64,000 nt of DNA from JBMNGW01 sp050950025 (lineage in GTDB: Bacteria; Spirochaetota; Spirochaetia; Sphaerochaetales; Sphaerochaetaceae): assembly GCA_050950025.1 (NCBI GenBank), contig JBMNGW010000012.1, positions 7,592 through 71,591 on the forward strand, written 5' to 3'. The notes beneath the pieces are model-generated. The model saw only the letters and a list, made by a program, of their open reading frames with translations. It searched no databases and had not been told where the DNA came from. Below are positions 1-7,924 of this stretch, piece after piece; position 1 is the first letter of the stretch; each line of letters starts with the position of its first letter. The position numbers and the translations under genes are program-made.

Positions 1-360
1 CATCACCATATGCTCGCCAAGGCTATAAACCACCATAAAAAGGACCACAACAACTTTACCGGTGCTAAACAGCACAAGCCCCAAAGCTCCTGCCAAAGTG
101 ATGGCTGTACCGACTTTGAACACTTTTGTCTCGCTGAAGCGGTAAAGGGTGGCTAAAATGAAAATAAGCAAAAGTCCCGGTAATTCACGGAAAAACTCGA
201 CAATACCCCGCTCAAATTCGTTGATATGGACCAGTTCAGCCAAATAGTTGTCCTGCACACCCTTGTAAAGGCCGTAGGAGATCCCTGTCAAAAGAACCAC
301 CATCAAAAAACGGACGACCTTTGACGAATCGTGGTAGATAGCACGCGTCTTAGTATTCAT
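1..360 (-). CDS. MFS transporter, N-terminal part (runs off window)
   Basis: The minus strand is open from an ATG at 360 to the window edge, giving the first 120 residues of an integral membrane protein. A short basic N-terminus (MNTKTRAIYHDSSKVVRF) precedes a first hydrophobic segment at about residues 18-34. A charged loop with NEFERGIVEFFRELPG follows, then at least two more membrane segments. The pattern of a first helix, an FERG-type loop and then helix 2 is that of major facilitator superfamily permeases. The substrate cannot be inferred. A GGAG lies 11 nt upstream of the ATG, a loose spacing. The C-terminal part is outside the window. Confidence 0.6.
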   Translation of the reverse strand, partial: MNTKTRAIYHDSSKVVRFLMVVLLTGISYGLYKGVQDNYLAELVHINEFERGIVEFFRELPGLLLIFILATLYRFSETKVFKVGTAITLAGALGLVLFSTGKVVVVLFMVVYSLGEHMVM

Positions 361-427
361 GTGTGTAATAACTCCACTTATGCAAACAGAATGGTCCTAC
401 TATGGGGCCTAATGCCACCACTGTCAA

Positions 428-919
428 TCACTCCCTCTTTTGTAAACGAAAATCGCCGAGGACTTGGTAATGCACATGGGCCACCTTATTCTCTTTTGTA
501 TGCCACACACAATTGTAGTGGACCAACCGCCAATCGTCATTTTTTATACTCATATAAGAGGGCTTTTCGCCTTCTGTAGTGCCTATGTAAATCCCTTCAT
601 GTCGGCCGATGAGAGAACTTGGTCCCAACGAATCAGCACAGCGGTGGTACACCTCTAAATAGTTTGGATCACTGCTAGATAAATAATAGGCTCCATTGTA
701 GGTGAGCAGAGTATCAAAAAGAACAAAAGAGGGCATTAAAGGGATATCCAACTGCTTTATATTCACCGGTTCACGTGGTGTGCCCAAGATAATCAGAGGT
801 GGGAGAGCCAAGGGTAACGGATTGCCGGTTATACGAAATAAAGCGGTGTGCATTTGTCGAACTAACTTTGTGGCATTGAAGCTGAGCGTTAAAGCCAGCA
901 GCTGTTGGGAGTGCTCCAT
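428..919 (-). CDS. Hypothetical protein, 163 aa
   Basis: I do not recognise this family. The protein is soluble, without signal peptide or membrane segment, and mixes hydrophobic and polar stretches. It has a proline-rich stretch near residues 30-50 (ITGNPLPLALPPLIILG), an aromatic cluster around residue 75-90 (YNGAYYLSSSDPNYLEVY) and a C-terminal basic end. The ATG start is supported by a sigma-70-like promoter whose -10 box ends only 6 nt before it. The gene is therefore probably transcribed alone as a leaderless message, divergently from rpmB. No neighbour suggests a function. Confidence 0.55.
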   Translation of the reverse strand: MEHSQQLLALTLSFNATKLVRQMHTALFRITGNPLPLALPPLIILGTPREPVNIKQLDIPLMPSFVLFDTLLTYNGAYYLSSSDPNYLEVYHRCADSLGPSSLIGRHEGIYIGTTEGEKPSYMSIKNDDWRLVHYNCVWHTKENKVAHVHYQVLGDFRLQKRE

Positions 920-925
920 AATCTC

Positions 926-954
926 ATCCTAAGCCAGTGCAAAGAGATTTTCAA
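926..954 (-). promoter_or_regulatory. Promoter of the 428-919 gene, predicted leaderless
   Basis: On the minus strand there is TTGAAA, a 17-nt spacer and TAGGAT, followed by GAGATT and then the ATG. Transcription starting about 7 nt after the -10 box would begin at the A of the start codon. AGGATGAG could alternatively act as a Shine-Dalgarno, but it overlaps the -10 box. The 17-mer from the -10 box into the start codon is repeated exactly at tyrA. Confidence 0.55.
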
Positions 955-974
955 CACCATCGGGGCCTCAGCTA

Positions 975-1003
975 TTTACACAATAATCGTATTCTGCTAT
1001 GTT
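975..1003 (+). promoter_or_regulatory. rpmB promoter
   Basis: TTTACA, a 17-nt spacer and TATGTT, with TGC directly before the -10 (an extended -10 feature). It lies 67 nt upstream of the rpmB start, leaving a leader of about 60 nt that holds a terminator-like hairpin. Confidence 0.55.
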
Positions 1004-1015
1004 TTGTTCTGTTGT

Positions 1016-1036
1016 GAGCTGAAAGAAGCTCTTTTT
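1016..1036 (+). terminator. Terminator-like hairpin in the rpmB leader
   Basis: GAGCT, a 6-nt loop GAAAGA, then AGCTC followed by five T residues. The stem is only 5 bp, so it is weak. Its position between the promoter at 975-1003 and the rpmB start at 1070 suggests attenuation rather than the end of a gene. Confidence 0.4.
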
Positions 1037-1069
1037 GATGCGAATGCTTAGGATAAGGTGGATATAGAG

Positions 1070-1300
1070 ATGGCTCGTAGATGTGATATCTGTGGAAAAG
1101 GAACCGTAAGCGGAAACATTGTTCCCCGCAAAGGACAAGCCAAAAAGAAAGGCGGAGTAGGTCAACATATCGGCGTGACCAAAAAGCGCGTATTCAAACC
1201 CAACATTGTCTCAGTTAAAACACTCACAGAAGGGACTACACGCACAATCAAAGTCTGCACACGGTGCTTACGCAGCGGCAGGGTTCAGAAGGTGGTCTAA
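1070..1300 (+). CDS. rpmB: 50S ribosomal protein L28
   Basis: A small basic protein of 76 residues beginning MARRCDICGKG, the classical L28 N-terminus. It continues with the VTKKRVFKPN segment and ends in a second cysteine pair region (VCTRCLRSGRV). The cysteines of CDIC and CTRC form the zinc-binding pairs kept in many bacterial L28 proteins. An in-frame ATG four codons upstream (1058) also exists. I chose 1070 because family members start with MARRC or MSRRC and AAGGTGG sits a reasonable distance upstream. L28 is a structural component of the large ribosomal subunit. An intrinsic terminator follows at once. Confidence 0.95.
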   Translation: MARRCDICGKGTVSGNIVPRKGQAKKKGGVGQHIGVTKKRVFKPNIVSVKTLTEGTTRTIKVCTRCLRSGRVQKVV

Positions 1301-1334
1301 GTACCCCTTCAATACACTGGTACATCCAGATAAC

Positions 1335-1357
1335 GGGCCCGCAAGGGCCTTTTTTTT
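1335..1357 (+). terminator. Intrinsic terminator after rpmB
   Basis: GGCCC, loop GCAA, GGGCC, then eight T residues: a GC-only 5-bp stem closed by a tetraloop and a long T tract. It ends only about 25 nt before the start codon of the thrA-like gene, leaving no room for a separate promoter there. Read-through may therefore be needed to express the threonine genes. Confidence 0.85.
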
Positions 1358-1382
1358 ATATCAACAGCAAAAGAGGTAGCAT

Positions 1383-3790
1383 GTGAATAACAGAGAAGTA
1401 CACGCAATTGACGGAGCAATGGTTGTTGCTTTACAGGGACCTGAGAAATTACTTCAAATCCACTCCCAAGTGGCTCCGAAGTCTTTAATCTTTGTGGTTT
1501 CGCCGGTAAGCAAAAAAGAACTCGATTTTTCTGCAGTTCTTGTGGCTGCCCAAAACCACGATCCCAAACTGTGGAGCTTAGTAGAACAGCTGCGAGAAAG
1601 CTGGAGTGAGGCAGTGGCCTCCGATGCCGTTGGTGCCCAGGTTCAGGATGAAGTCTTACAAACAGTTGAGCAGGGCTTCACCGAAATTGAGAATTTGTTG
1701 ATGTCGATTCGACTTACGCAAGAAATCTCGGCAGGAGCCAGAAAATATGTTGATATCATCACCAGTCAGTGGGCTGCTCTTATCTTACACCTAGCTTTGC
1801 AAAGTAGCGGAGTATCCAGTCGTCTGCTTGCCATCAAGGACGTGGTAAACGACCAAAATTTTGCTTTGGCAGCAGAGGAAGTGGTGGTAGTGTGCGGGGA
1901 GTTGGAGCAAAGCGCATCCAGCCCCGATGACCGGGATGCAGAATACTCAGCCTCTTTGATTGCCCAAAAAATAAAAGCCGATGTACTTACGTTTTGGAAT
2001 GCCGAGTCCCTACTGACCACCAGCGACAGCAAAGATGTCCCCAGTGCATCGGTGATTGAGTGCCTCACCTATGCCGAAGCTACCGAGCTCTCTTTCTTTG
2101 GCTCTTCTTTGATTAAATCGCATCATATGGTATTGGCTATGGCCCATAAAATCCCTTTGCGCTTGCGCTCTTTTGCCACCATTGAGCACCCCGGAACTCT
2201 GATAAATGCCGACTCGTGCTCTTCAAAGGATCAAAAGATTGTCAAAGGGTTCTCAGTCATTCGCGATGTTGCTTTAATTAATGTGGAAGGGGCAGGAATG
2301 ATTGGAGTGCCCGGAATTGCCCGCCGCTTATTTGCAGCTATGCATGATGCCAATATTTCAGTCATCCTCATTTCCCAAGCCTCCAGTGAATACTCGATTT
2401 GTTTTGCTGTTCCGGCTGCTGAGGCCTCATTGGCTAAAGAAGTGGCTCAAAGTACTTTTGCCCAAGAGATGAGCGATCATCGCATTCATAATATTGAAAT
2501 TGAGAACAGCTGTGCTATTTTGGCTGCCGTGGGACAACGGATGAGTGGAGTCCCGGGCATTTCCGGTACCTTCTTTGGAGCTTTAGGCAAAGCTAGGGTC
2601 AATGTACGGGCCATCGCCCAAGGCTCCAGTGAACGCAATATCAGTGCCGTGATAAAAGAAGAAGATGCCAAACGGGCCTTACGGGCACTGCATTCCAGCT
2701 TCTTCCTTTCCAACCAGACCCTAAGTGTCGGCTTATTTGGCCCGGGGAACATTGGGGAACGTTGTTAGCCCAAATCGCCTCTGAAGCTAAAAGACTTAAC
2801 GATGAGTTTGGTGTCGATATTCGTATCAGAGCCATTGCCAATTCCAAAAAGATGCTTCTTGATGAGCAGGGAATTGATTTAGCGAACTGGAAAAAACAGT
2901 TGGATAAGAAAGGAATTGATTTGGATGTAGCTAAAATGGCTAAACATGTCAGTGCCACTTACTTCCCCCACGCTGTGTTAATTGACTGCACCTCCAGCAG
3001 TGACTTACCGCCTAATTATGTGGATTGGATTGAACGGGGTATTCATATTATTACCCCCAATAAAAAAGCGGGCTCGGCTCCCTATCCTGAATACAAGAAG
3101 TTGATGGAGGCCTCCCGCAGCCATAAAAAACACTTCCTTTATGAAACAACGGTGGGAGCAGGGTTGCCCTTAATTGGTACCTTAAAAGATTTGATGCAAA
3201 CCGGCGATCGCTTTCGCAGCATTGAAGGGATTGTCTCAGGAACTTTGGCCTACCTCTTTTGGCGCTATGATGGCAGTGTCCCCTTTAGTACGTTAGTTAA
3301 AGAGGCCAAAGAAGCAGGGTACACCGAACCCGATCCGCGTGATGATTTATCGGGAATGGATGTTGCCCGTAAGACTGTTATTTTAGCGCGAGAAATTGGT
3401 CATCAAGTTGAGCTAGAGGATATTGAAGTTGCCAGTTTAGTTCCCAAGGAATTATCTGAGGTGCCCTTAGATCAGTTCATGCAAAATATGCACCTTATGG
3501 ACGAACCGCTTTTACAGTTGTATAAACAAGCAGAAGCTGAAGGCAAACGACTTCGTTATGTCGGTCAAGTCGATCCGCAAGGGGTATGCACAGTCCGATT
3601 GGCAGCCTATGAAGCGACGCACCCCTTTGCTCAGTCAACAGGCACCGATAACGTGGTAGCTTTTACCACTGAGCGGTATCACACCCAGCCGCTGGTCATC
3701 CAAGGACCGGGAGCAGGGCCTGAAGTAACTGCTGCTGGAGTGTTTGCAGATTTGCTTCGATTAAGTTCGTATGTGGGAGCAGCACTGTAG
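1383..3790 (+). CDS. thrA: ThrA-type protein: degenerate aspartokinase domain, ACT domains and homoserine dehydrogenase (one frameshift)
   Basis: Residues about 1-290 align by position with aspartokinase. Two ACT-type repeats follow at about 290-445 (GVPGIARRLFAAMHDANISV and GVPGISGTFFGALGKARVNV). A complete NAD(P)-dependent homoserine dehydrogenase follows, with GPGNIGG, DCTSSS, TPNKK, GAGLP and DPRDDLSGMD motifs. Repairing one missing G in the G run at 2754-2757 joins both frames into one product of about 802 aa, the usual ThrA length. The kinase part lacks the N-terminal KFGGTS lysine motif. It reads DRDAEYSA where family members have GRGGSD, and WNAESLL where they have TDVDGVY. Homoserine dehydrogenase reduces aspartate semialdehyde to homoserine. 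The kinase half is probably catalytically dead and kept for ACT-mediated control. The start is GTG; an in-frame TAG lies two codons upstream. Confidence 0.85.
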
Positions 3791-3799
3791 GAGGCGATG

Positions 3800-5065
3800 A
3801 TGAAATTTATCAGCACGCGGGGTAAAAGCCCTCAATTAAGTGCCAGTGAGGCGATGTTACAAGGGTTGGCCACTGATGGGGGCTTATATGTCCCCACCCA
3901 CTTTCCTCAGATGAACCTCAGGCATCTTGCCAGCTGTGGCAGTTATGCTGAGTTGGCCTATGAGGTGCTCGCCCCTTTTTTTGTTGGGGATGAATTGGAA
4001 AGTGAACTAGCTGAAATATGTACTGAGGCCTTTAACTTTCCTTTGCCCTTACACTGGCATACCCCCCACAAGGGGGTCCTGGAGCTTTTTTGGGGTCCCA
4101 CGGCTGCTTTTAAAGATTTTGGAGCCCGTTTTTTGGCCTCCTCTATGGAGCGCCTGCTCAAAAAACGAAATCAGGATTTGACCATTTTAGTGGCCACTAG
4201 CGGTGATACCGGAGGAGCAGTTGCTTCAGCGTTTTACCACAAAGAACATCTGAAAGTTAAAGTCCTTTTCCCCCAAGGAAGAGTCTCAGCTCGTCAGCAA
4301 CAACAGCTGACATGCTGGGCAGACAATGTTGAATCCTTTGCCGTTAAAGGTGTTTTTGATGATTGCCAGACAATGGTTAAACAGGCTTTTATGGACACTG
4401 AACTGCAAAAAAAGGTGGCCTTATCCTCAGCCAACAGTATCAATTTGGGCCGCCTTTTACCCCAGATGGTTTATCCTTTCTTTGCCGCTTTGGAAAGTGT
4501 GCGTTTACACCAAGCAGAACCGACACTCATTATTCCCAGCGGCAATGTGGGTAACAGCTGCGGCTCTTTTTGGGCCAAAGAGTGTGGGGCTCCCATAGCC
4601 AATATCGTTTTGGCACTTAACAACAATACAACCGTAGCCGATTATATTGCCAGCGGAGTGTATGAAAAACGACCCAGTGTTGCCACATTAGCTAATGCCA
4701 TGGATGTTGGAGACCCCAGTAACATGGAGCGTCTTAGACATTTGTACAACAACCACCAAAGCTTTATTAACGAGGTCCAAGCCTATAGTGTAAGTGATCA
4801 GAAGATTATCGAAACCATCCAAGAGATTTATAACACCTACTCCTATATCGTGTGCCCTCATACAGCCACAGGAGAATACGTTCGCTCTTTGGTACAAAGC
4901 AACACCCCAACAATAGTCTATGCCACCGCCCATCCGGCCAAATTCGACACAATTGTTGAGCCGGCAATTGGCACAACAGTCGAAGTGCCGCCTCAGTTAG
5001 CCTCTTTGCTTGCCTCACCCAGTGTGTTTAAGGAAATTGAGGCCGATTACCGCCTCCTCTTTTAA
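3800..5065 (+). CDS. thrC: Threonine synthase
   Basis: A fold-type II PLP enzyme of 421 residues that converts O-phosphohomoserine to threonine. The N-terminus MKFISTRGKSP and the segment GLATDGGLYVP are typical. FKDFGARF contains the PLP-binding lysine, and TSGDTGGA and SGNVGNSCG are cofactor-phosphate and substrate loops. Two adjacent ATGs exist (3797 and 3800). The AGGAGG at 3789-3794 overlaps the stop of the thrA-like gene and favours 3800, with 5-nt spacing. The 6-9 nt distance to thrA indicates an operon making threonine from aspartate semialdehyde. Length and motifs are normal, and no break is seen. Confidence 0.95.
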   Translation: MKFISTRGKSPQLSASEAMLQGLATDGGLYVPTHFPQMNLRHLASCGSYAELAYEVLAPFFVGDELESELAEICTEAFNFPLPLHWHTPHKGVLELFWGPTAAFKDFGARFLASSMERLLKKRNQDLTILVATSGDTGGAVASAFYHKEHLKVKVLFPQGRVSARQQQQLTCWADNVESFAVKGVFDDCQTMVKQAFMDTELQKKVALSSANSINLGRLLPQMVYPFFAALESVRLHQAEPTLIIPSGNVGNSCGSFWAKECGAPIANIVLALNNNTTVADYIASGVYEKRPSVATLANAMDVGDPSNMERLRHLYNNHQSFINEVQAYSVSDQKIIETIQEIYNTYSYIVCPHTATGEYVRSLVQSNTPTIVYATAHPAKFDTIVEPAIGTTVEVPPQLASLLASPSVFKEIEADYRLLF

Positions 5066-5074
5066 TTGAGGGAA

Positions 5075-5103
5075 TTGACCTAAGCCGGTAAAAGAGGTAT
5101 GCT
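5075..5103 (+). promoter_or_regulatory. copA promoter
   Basis: TTGACC, a 17-nt spacer and TATGCT. It lies 45 nt before copA, and a GC-rich inverted repeat covers the region just downstream of the expected transcription start. Confidence 0.65.
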
Positions 5104-5110
5104 CCTTATA

Positions 5111-5135
5111 TACCCCCCCCCACTGGGGAGGGGGA
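5111..5135 (+). promoter_or_regulatory. Predicted CsoR operator
   Basis: A run of nine C, then ACT, then GGGGAGGGGG. CCCCA-C-TGGGG is a perfect inverted repeat extended by four more C/G pairs after one mismatch. CsoR operators are pseudo-palindromic C-tract/G-tract elements of this kind. The site covers about +1 to +30 of the copA promoter, and csoR lies at the end of the same unit, so copper-dependent derepression is the natural reading. Confidence 0.6.
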
Positions 5136-5148
5136 GTTAGGAGATGGT

Positions 5149-7656
5149 ATGAAAAAAGAGTATCATATAAGTGGCATGACCTGCTCCGCCTGCGCATTAC
5201 ATGTGGAAAAAGGGGTCAAAGCAGTCGAAGGGCTGGCTAATATCCAAGTGAATTTGTTAACGAACACACTCAGTGTTGAAGTCCCCTCCGATAATCAAGA
5301 AATAGATCAGTCCATTATTAAGGCAGTGGAAAACTCAGGCTATGGGGCAGTTGCCAAAGGCCAACACGCCTCTCAAACGGTGCAAAAAGAGTCCTTTGGT
5401 GACCAAGAGTTGGCTTCTATGAAAAAGCGACTGATTATTTCGTTTGCCTTTTCCATTCCTTTAATGTATTTGGCGATGGGCCATATGTTCAACTGGCCGC
5501 TGCCGCCTTGGTTTCATAGTCCCCAATTAGCCATGAACTTTGCCTTTACTCAGTTTTTATTGGCTATTCCGGTCTTTATTGCCAACAGCCGTTATTTTAA
5601 AAGCGGCTTTACTGCTTTGGGTAAGCGCTCACCTACCATGGACTCGCTTATCGCCTTAGGCTCTTCGGCTGCTTTAGTATATGGAGTGTATGCCATTTAC
5701 CGGATCGGCATTGGGCTGGGAGTAGGGGATGCACAGACGGTTAACCGTTTTTCCATGGATCTCTATTTTGAATCGGCAGTGATGATTCTCTCACTGGTTC
5801 TTTTAGGCAAGTATTTGGAAGCCAAAGCCAAAGGGCGCACCAGTGACGCCATAGGCAAACTTATCGATCTATCGCCCTCTGTGGCAACAGTCATCCGAGA
5901 TGATAAAGAAATAGAGATACCGGTAGAACAGGTGGTAGTAGGCGATTTGGTGGTTGTCAAACCGGGAGGACGATTTGCCGTTGACGGCACCGTTGTTTCA
6001 GGCTCATCGGCTGTTGACGAATCGGCTTTAAGCGGAGAGTCGCTGCCTGTTGATAAAGCAGAAGGCGATACGGTATTCAGTGCCTCCATCAATACCACCG
6101 GCAGGCTTGTGTACCGAGCCGATAAAGTCGGCAATGATACCACCTTGGCCAAAATTATTGCGTTGGTGGAAGAAGCCAGTGCCTCCAAAGCACCCATTTC
6201 CAAACTAGCCGATCGCATCAGCGGTGTTTTTGTCCCCATTGTGATAGCCATAGCCTTATTGACCACTTTTGTTTGGTTGGTTTTAGGTTTTCCCATAGAA
6301 TCGGCTTTGGCCTTTGGGATTGCCGTGTTGGTAATCAGCTGTCCTTGTGCATTGGGCTTGGCAACCCCAACAGCCATCATGGTGGCAACTGGCAAAGGAG
6401 CCGAACACGGCATTCTTATTCGTACTGCCGAAGCTCTTGAAACTGCTCAAAGTGTCGATACGGTTGTCCTTGATAAAACAGGAACTATCACCGAGGGGAG
6501 ACCACAAGTGACCGATATCATCACCGCCGAAGGTGTTGATCAAAAAAAGCTATTGTTTTATGCAGGAACAGTGGAAGCTGGCAGCGAACACCCCCTTTCG
6601 ATAGCTGTGATGGAGAAAGTAGACCAAGAGGGGATAAAAATCGGCGAGCTGGATGAATTTTCCTCAACTCCGGGCAAAGGGATTAGTGCCATCACTGAAG
6701 GCCAAGAGATTTTGGGCGGCAACAGACAATTTCTGGTAGAAAAAGAGATTGATATAAGTTCCTTACTTCAAAAAGCCGATGAGCTATCAACACAGGGTAA
6801 AACACCGCTTTTCTTTAGTTTGGATAAAAAACTCCTAGGTCTTATTGCAGTAGCCGATGTGGTTAAGCCCAGCAGTATTGAAGCTATAAAGCAAATGCAG
6901 AAAATGAATCTGGATGTAGTCATGCTCACCGGTGATAATGAAAAAACGGCCCAAGCAATTGCCAAAACAGTGGGTATTACCCACCTCTATGCTTCGGTTT
7001 TACCCGATGGTAAAGAGCAGGTAATTCAAGATTTGCAACAACAGGGGGGTAAAGTTGCCATGGTAGGCGATGGAATTAACGATGCCCCTGCTTTGGTTAG
7101 AAGCGATGTGGGGATGGCTATTGGAGCAGGAACAGACATTGCCATTGAATCAGCCGATATTATTCTGATGCACAGTGATTTGCGTGATGTGAGTACTGCT
7201 ATTGCCTTAAGCAAAGCAACGCTGCGAAATATTAAGCAAAACCTCTTTTGGGCCCTCTTTTACAATGTGCTGGGGATTCCCTTAGCTGCCGGTCTCTTTT
7301 TCCCCCTCTTTGGCTGGCGCCTCAGTCCGATGTTTGCCGCCGCAGCTATGAGTGCCAGCAGTATCTTTGTTGTAACCAATGCATTAAGGCTGAAACGGTT
7401 TGGTTCAAAAAAAATAAAAGGCGAGCGCCAAGGAGAACAAAAAATGAAAAAAATCATAGCAATTGAAGGGATGAGCTGCATGCACTGTGTTAACCACGTC
7501 CAAAAAGCCTTAAATGCTATTCCGCAGGTAGAGGCTTCTGTCGATTTGGCCACTAACAGTGCCACTGTCACTTTAGCTCACCCCGTCAGTGACGAAGTTC
7601 TTAAAAATGCCGTCACAGAAGCTGGGTACACAGCTCTCTCTATCCAAGAGGCTTAG
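5149..7656 (+). CDS. copA: Copper-exporting P1B-type ATPase with N- and C-terminal heavy-metal domains
   Basis: An 835-residue membrane pump that exports Cu(I) using ATP. In order: an N-terminal HMA domain with GMTCSAC (cysteines 12 and 15), membrane helices, and the actuator loop with SGES. The transmembrane CPC motif (398-400) marks Cu(I) specificity. D442 in DKTGT is phosphorylated; SEHPLS and GDGINDAP (640) follow. Residues 766-835 form a second HMA domain with GMSCMHC, unusual at this end. That domain has its own ATG and ribosome binding site and is listed separately. An A8 tract at 7407-7414 precedes it; one A fewer would stop CopA after residue 755, a normal C-terminus. The promoter and putative CsoR operator lie upstream. 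Confidence 0.93.
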   Translation: MKKEYHISGMTCSACALHVEKGVKAVEGLANIQVNLLTNTLSVEVPSDNQEIDQSIIKAVENSGYGAVAKGQHASQTVQKESFGDQELASMKKRLIISFAFSIPLMYLAMGHMFNWPLPPWFHSPQLAMNFAFTQFLLAIPVFIANSRYFKSGFTALGKRSPTMDSLIALGSSAALVYGVYAIYRIGIGLGVGDAQTVNRFSMDLYFESAVMILSLVLLGKYLEAKAKGRTSDAIGKLIDLSPSVATVIRDDKEIEIPVEQVVVGDLVVVKPGGRFAVDGTVVSGSSAVDESALSGESLPVDKAEGDTVFSASINTTGRLVYRADKVGNDTTLAKIIALVEEASASKAPISKLADRISGVFVPIVIAIALLTTFVWLVLGFPIESALAFGIAVLVISCPCALGLATPTAIMVATGKGAEHGILIRTAEALETAQSVDTVVLDKTGTITEGRPQVTDIITAEGVDQKKLLFYAGTVEAGSEHPLSIAVMEKVDQEGIKIGELDEFSSTPGKGISAITEGQEILGGNRQFLVEKEIDISSLLQKADELSTQGKTPLFFSLDKKLLGLIAVADVVKPSSIEAIKQMQKMNLDVVMLTGDNEKTAQAIAKTVGITHLYASVLPDGKEQVIQDLQQQGGKVAMVGDGINDAPALVRSDVGMAIGAGTDIAIESADIILMHSDLRDVSTAIALSKATLRNIKQNLFWALFYNVLGIPLAAGLFFPLFGWRLSPMFAAAAMSASSIFVVTNALRLKRFGSKKIKGERQGEQKMKKIIAIEGMSCMHCVNHVQKALNAIPQVEASVDLATNSATVTLAHPVSDEVLKNAVTEAGYTALSIQEA
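7444..7656 (+). CDS. copZ: CopZ-like copper chaperone nested in frame at the 3' end of copA
   Basis: The in-frame ATG at 7444 is preceded by AGGAG at 7431-7435 with 8-nt spacing. It opens a 70-residue product, exactly the size of free CopZ chaperones. The sequence starts MKKIIAIEGMSCMHC, where CMHC would bind Cu(I), and continues with a normal HMA fold pattern ending in EAGYTAL. Such proteins pass Cu(I) to CopA and to the CsoR repressor. It may be made by internal initiation, as the tail of the CopA fusion, or as a separate gene if the A8 tract is really A7. Confidence 0.65.
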   Translation: MKKIIAIEGMSCMHCVNHVQKALNAIPQVEASVDLATNSATVTLAHPVSDEVLKNAVTEAGYTALSIQEA

Positions 7657-7657
7657 A

Positions 7658-7924
7658 ATGAAAGCCGATCATGGGAAAGTCTCCCAGCTGCTCAAAACTG
7701 CCCGCGGGCAGCTGGATGGACTGTTAAAAATGGTAGAGGATGACCGTTACTGTATCGATATCTCCAACCAATTGCTGGCCACCGAAGCCCTACTTAAAAA
7801 AACCAACAAGATGGTTTTGGAAGCTCATATGCACAGCTGCGTAGTTGAATCGTTTGCTTCTGAGACCGATATAGAGGAAAAAGTCGCCGAAATATTGAAA
7901 GTGGTCGACAAACTGATTAGATAA
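7658..7924 (+). CDS. csoR: CsoR-family copper-sensing transcriptional repressor
   Basis: An 88-residue all-helical DUF156 protein, MKADHGKVSQLLKTARGQ at the N-terminus, then LLKMVEDDRYCIDISNQLLA. The copper ligands expected for CsoR are present as a cysteine in RYCIDI and an H-x3-C in the AHMHSC segment. It represses copper export genes until Cu(I) binds. The ATG lies 1 nt after the copA/copZ stop, so it is co-transcribed with the pump it controls. A longer frame can be opened from a start inside copA, but family length and motif position support 7658. The stop overlaps the convergent galactokinase gene by 8 bp. Confidence 0.9.
   Translation: MKADHGKVSQLLKTARGQLDGLLKMVEDDRYCIDISNQLLATEALLKKTNKMVLEAHMHSCVVESFASETDIEEKVAEILKVVDKLIR

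Noticed and set aside
428..919. Assignment of the 163-aa protein to a 2'-5' RNA ligase-like family
   Set aside because: The HxT/S pairs of that family are not present; I leave it as hypothetical.
5763..6413. 216-aa minus-strand reading frame
   Set aside because: Entirely within copA, low-complexity serine/threonine/alanine composition typical of an antisense shadow.
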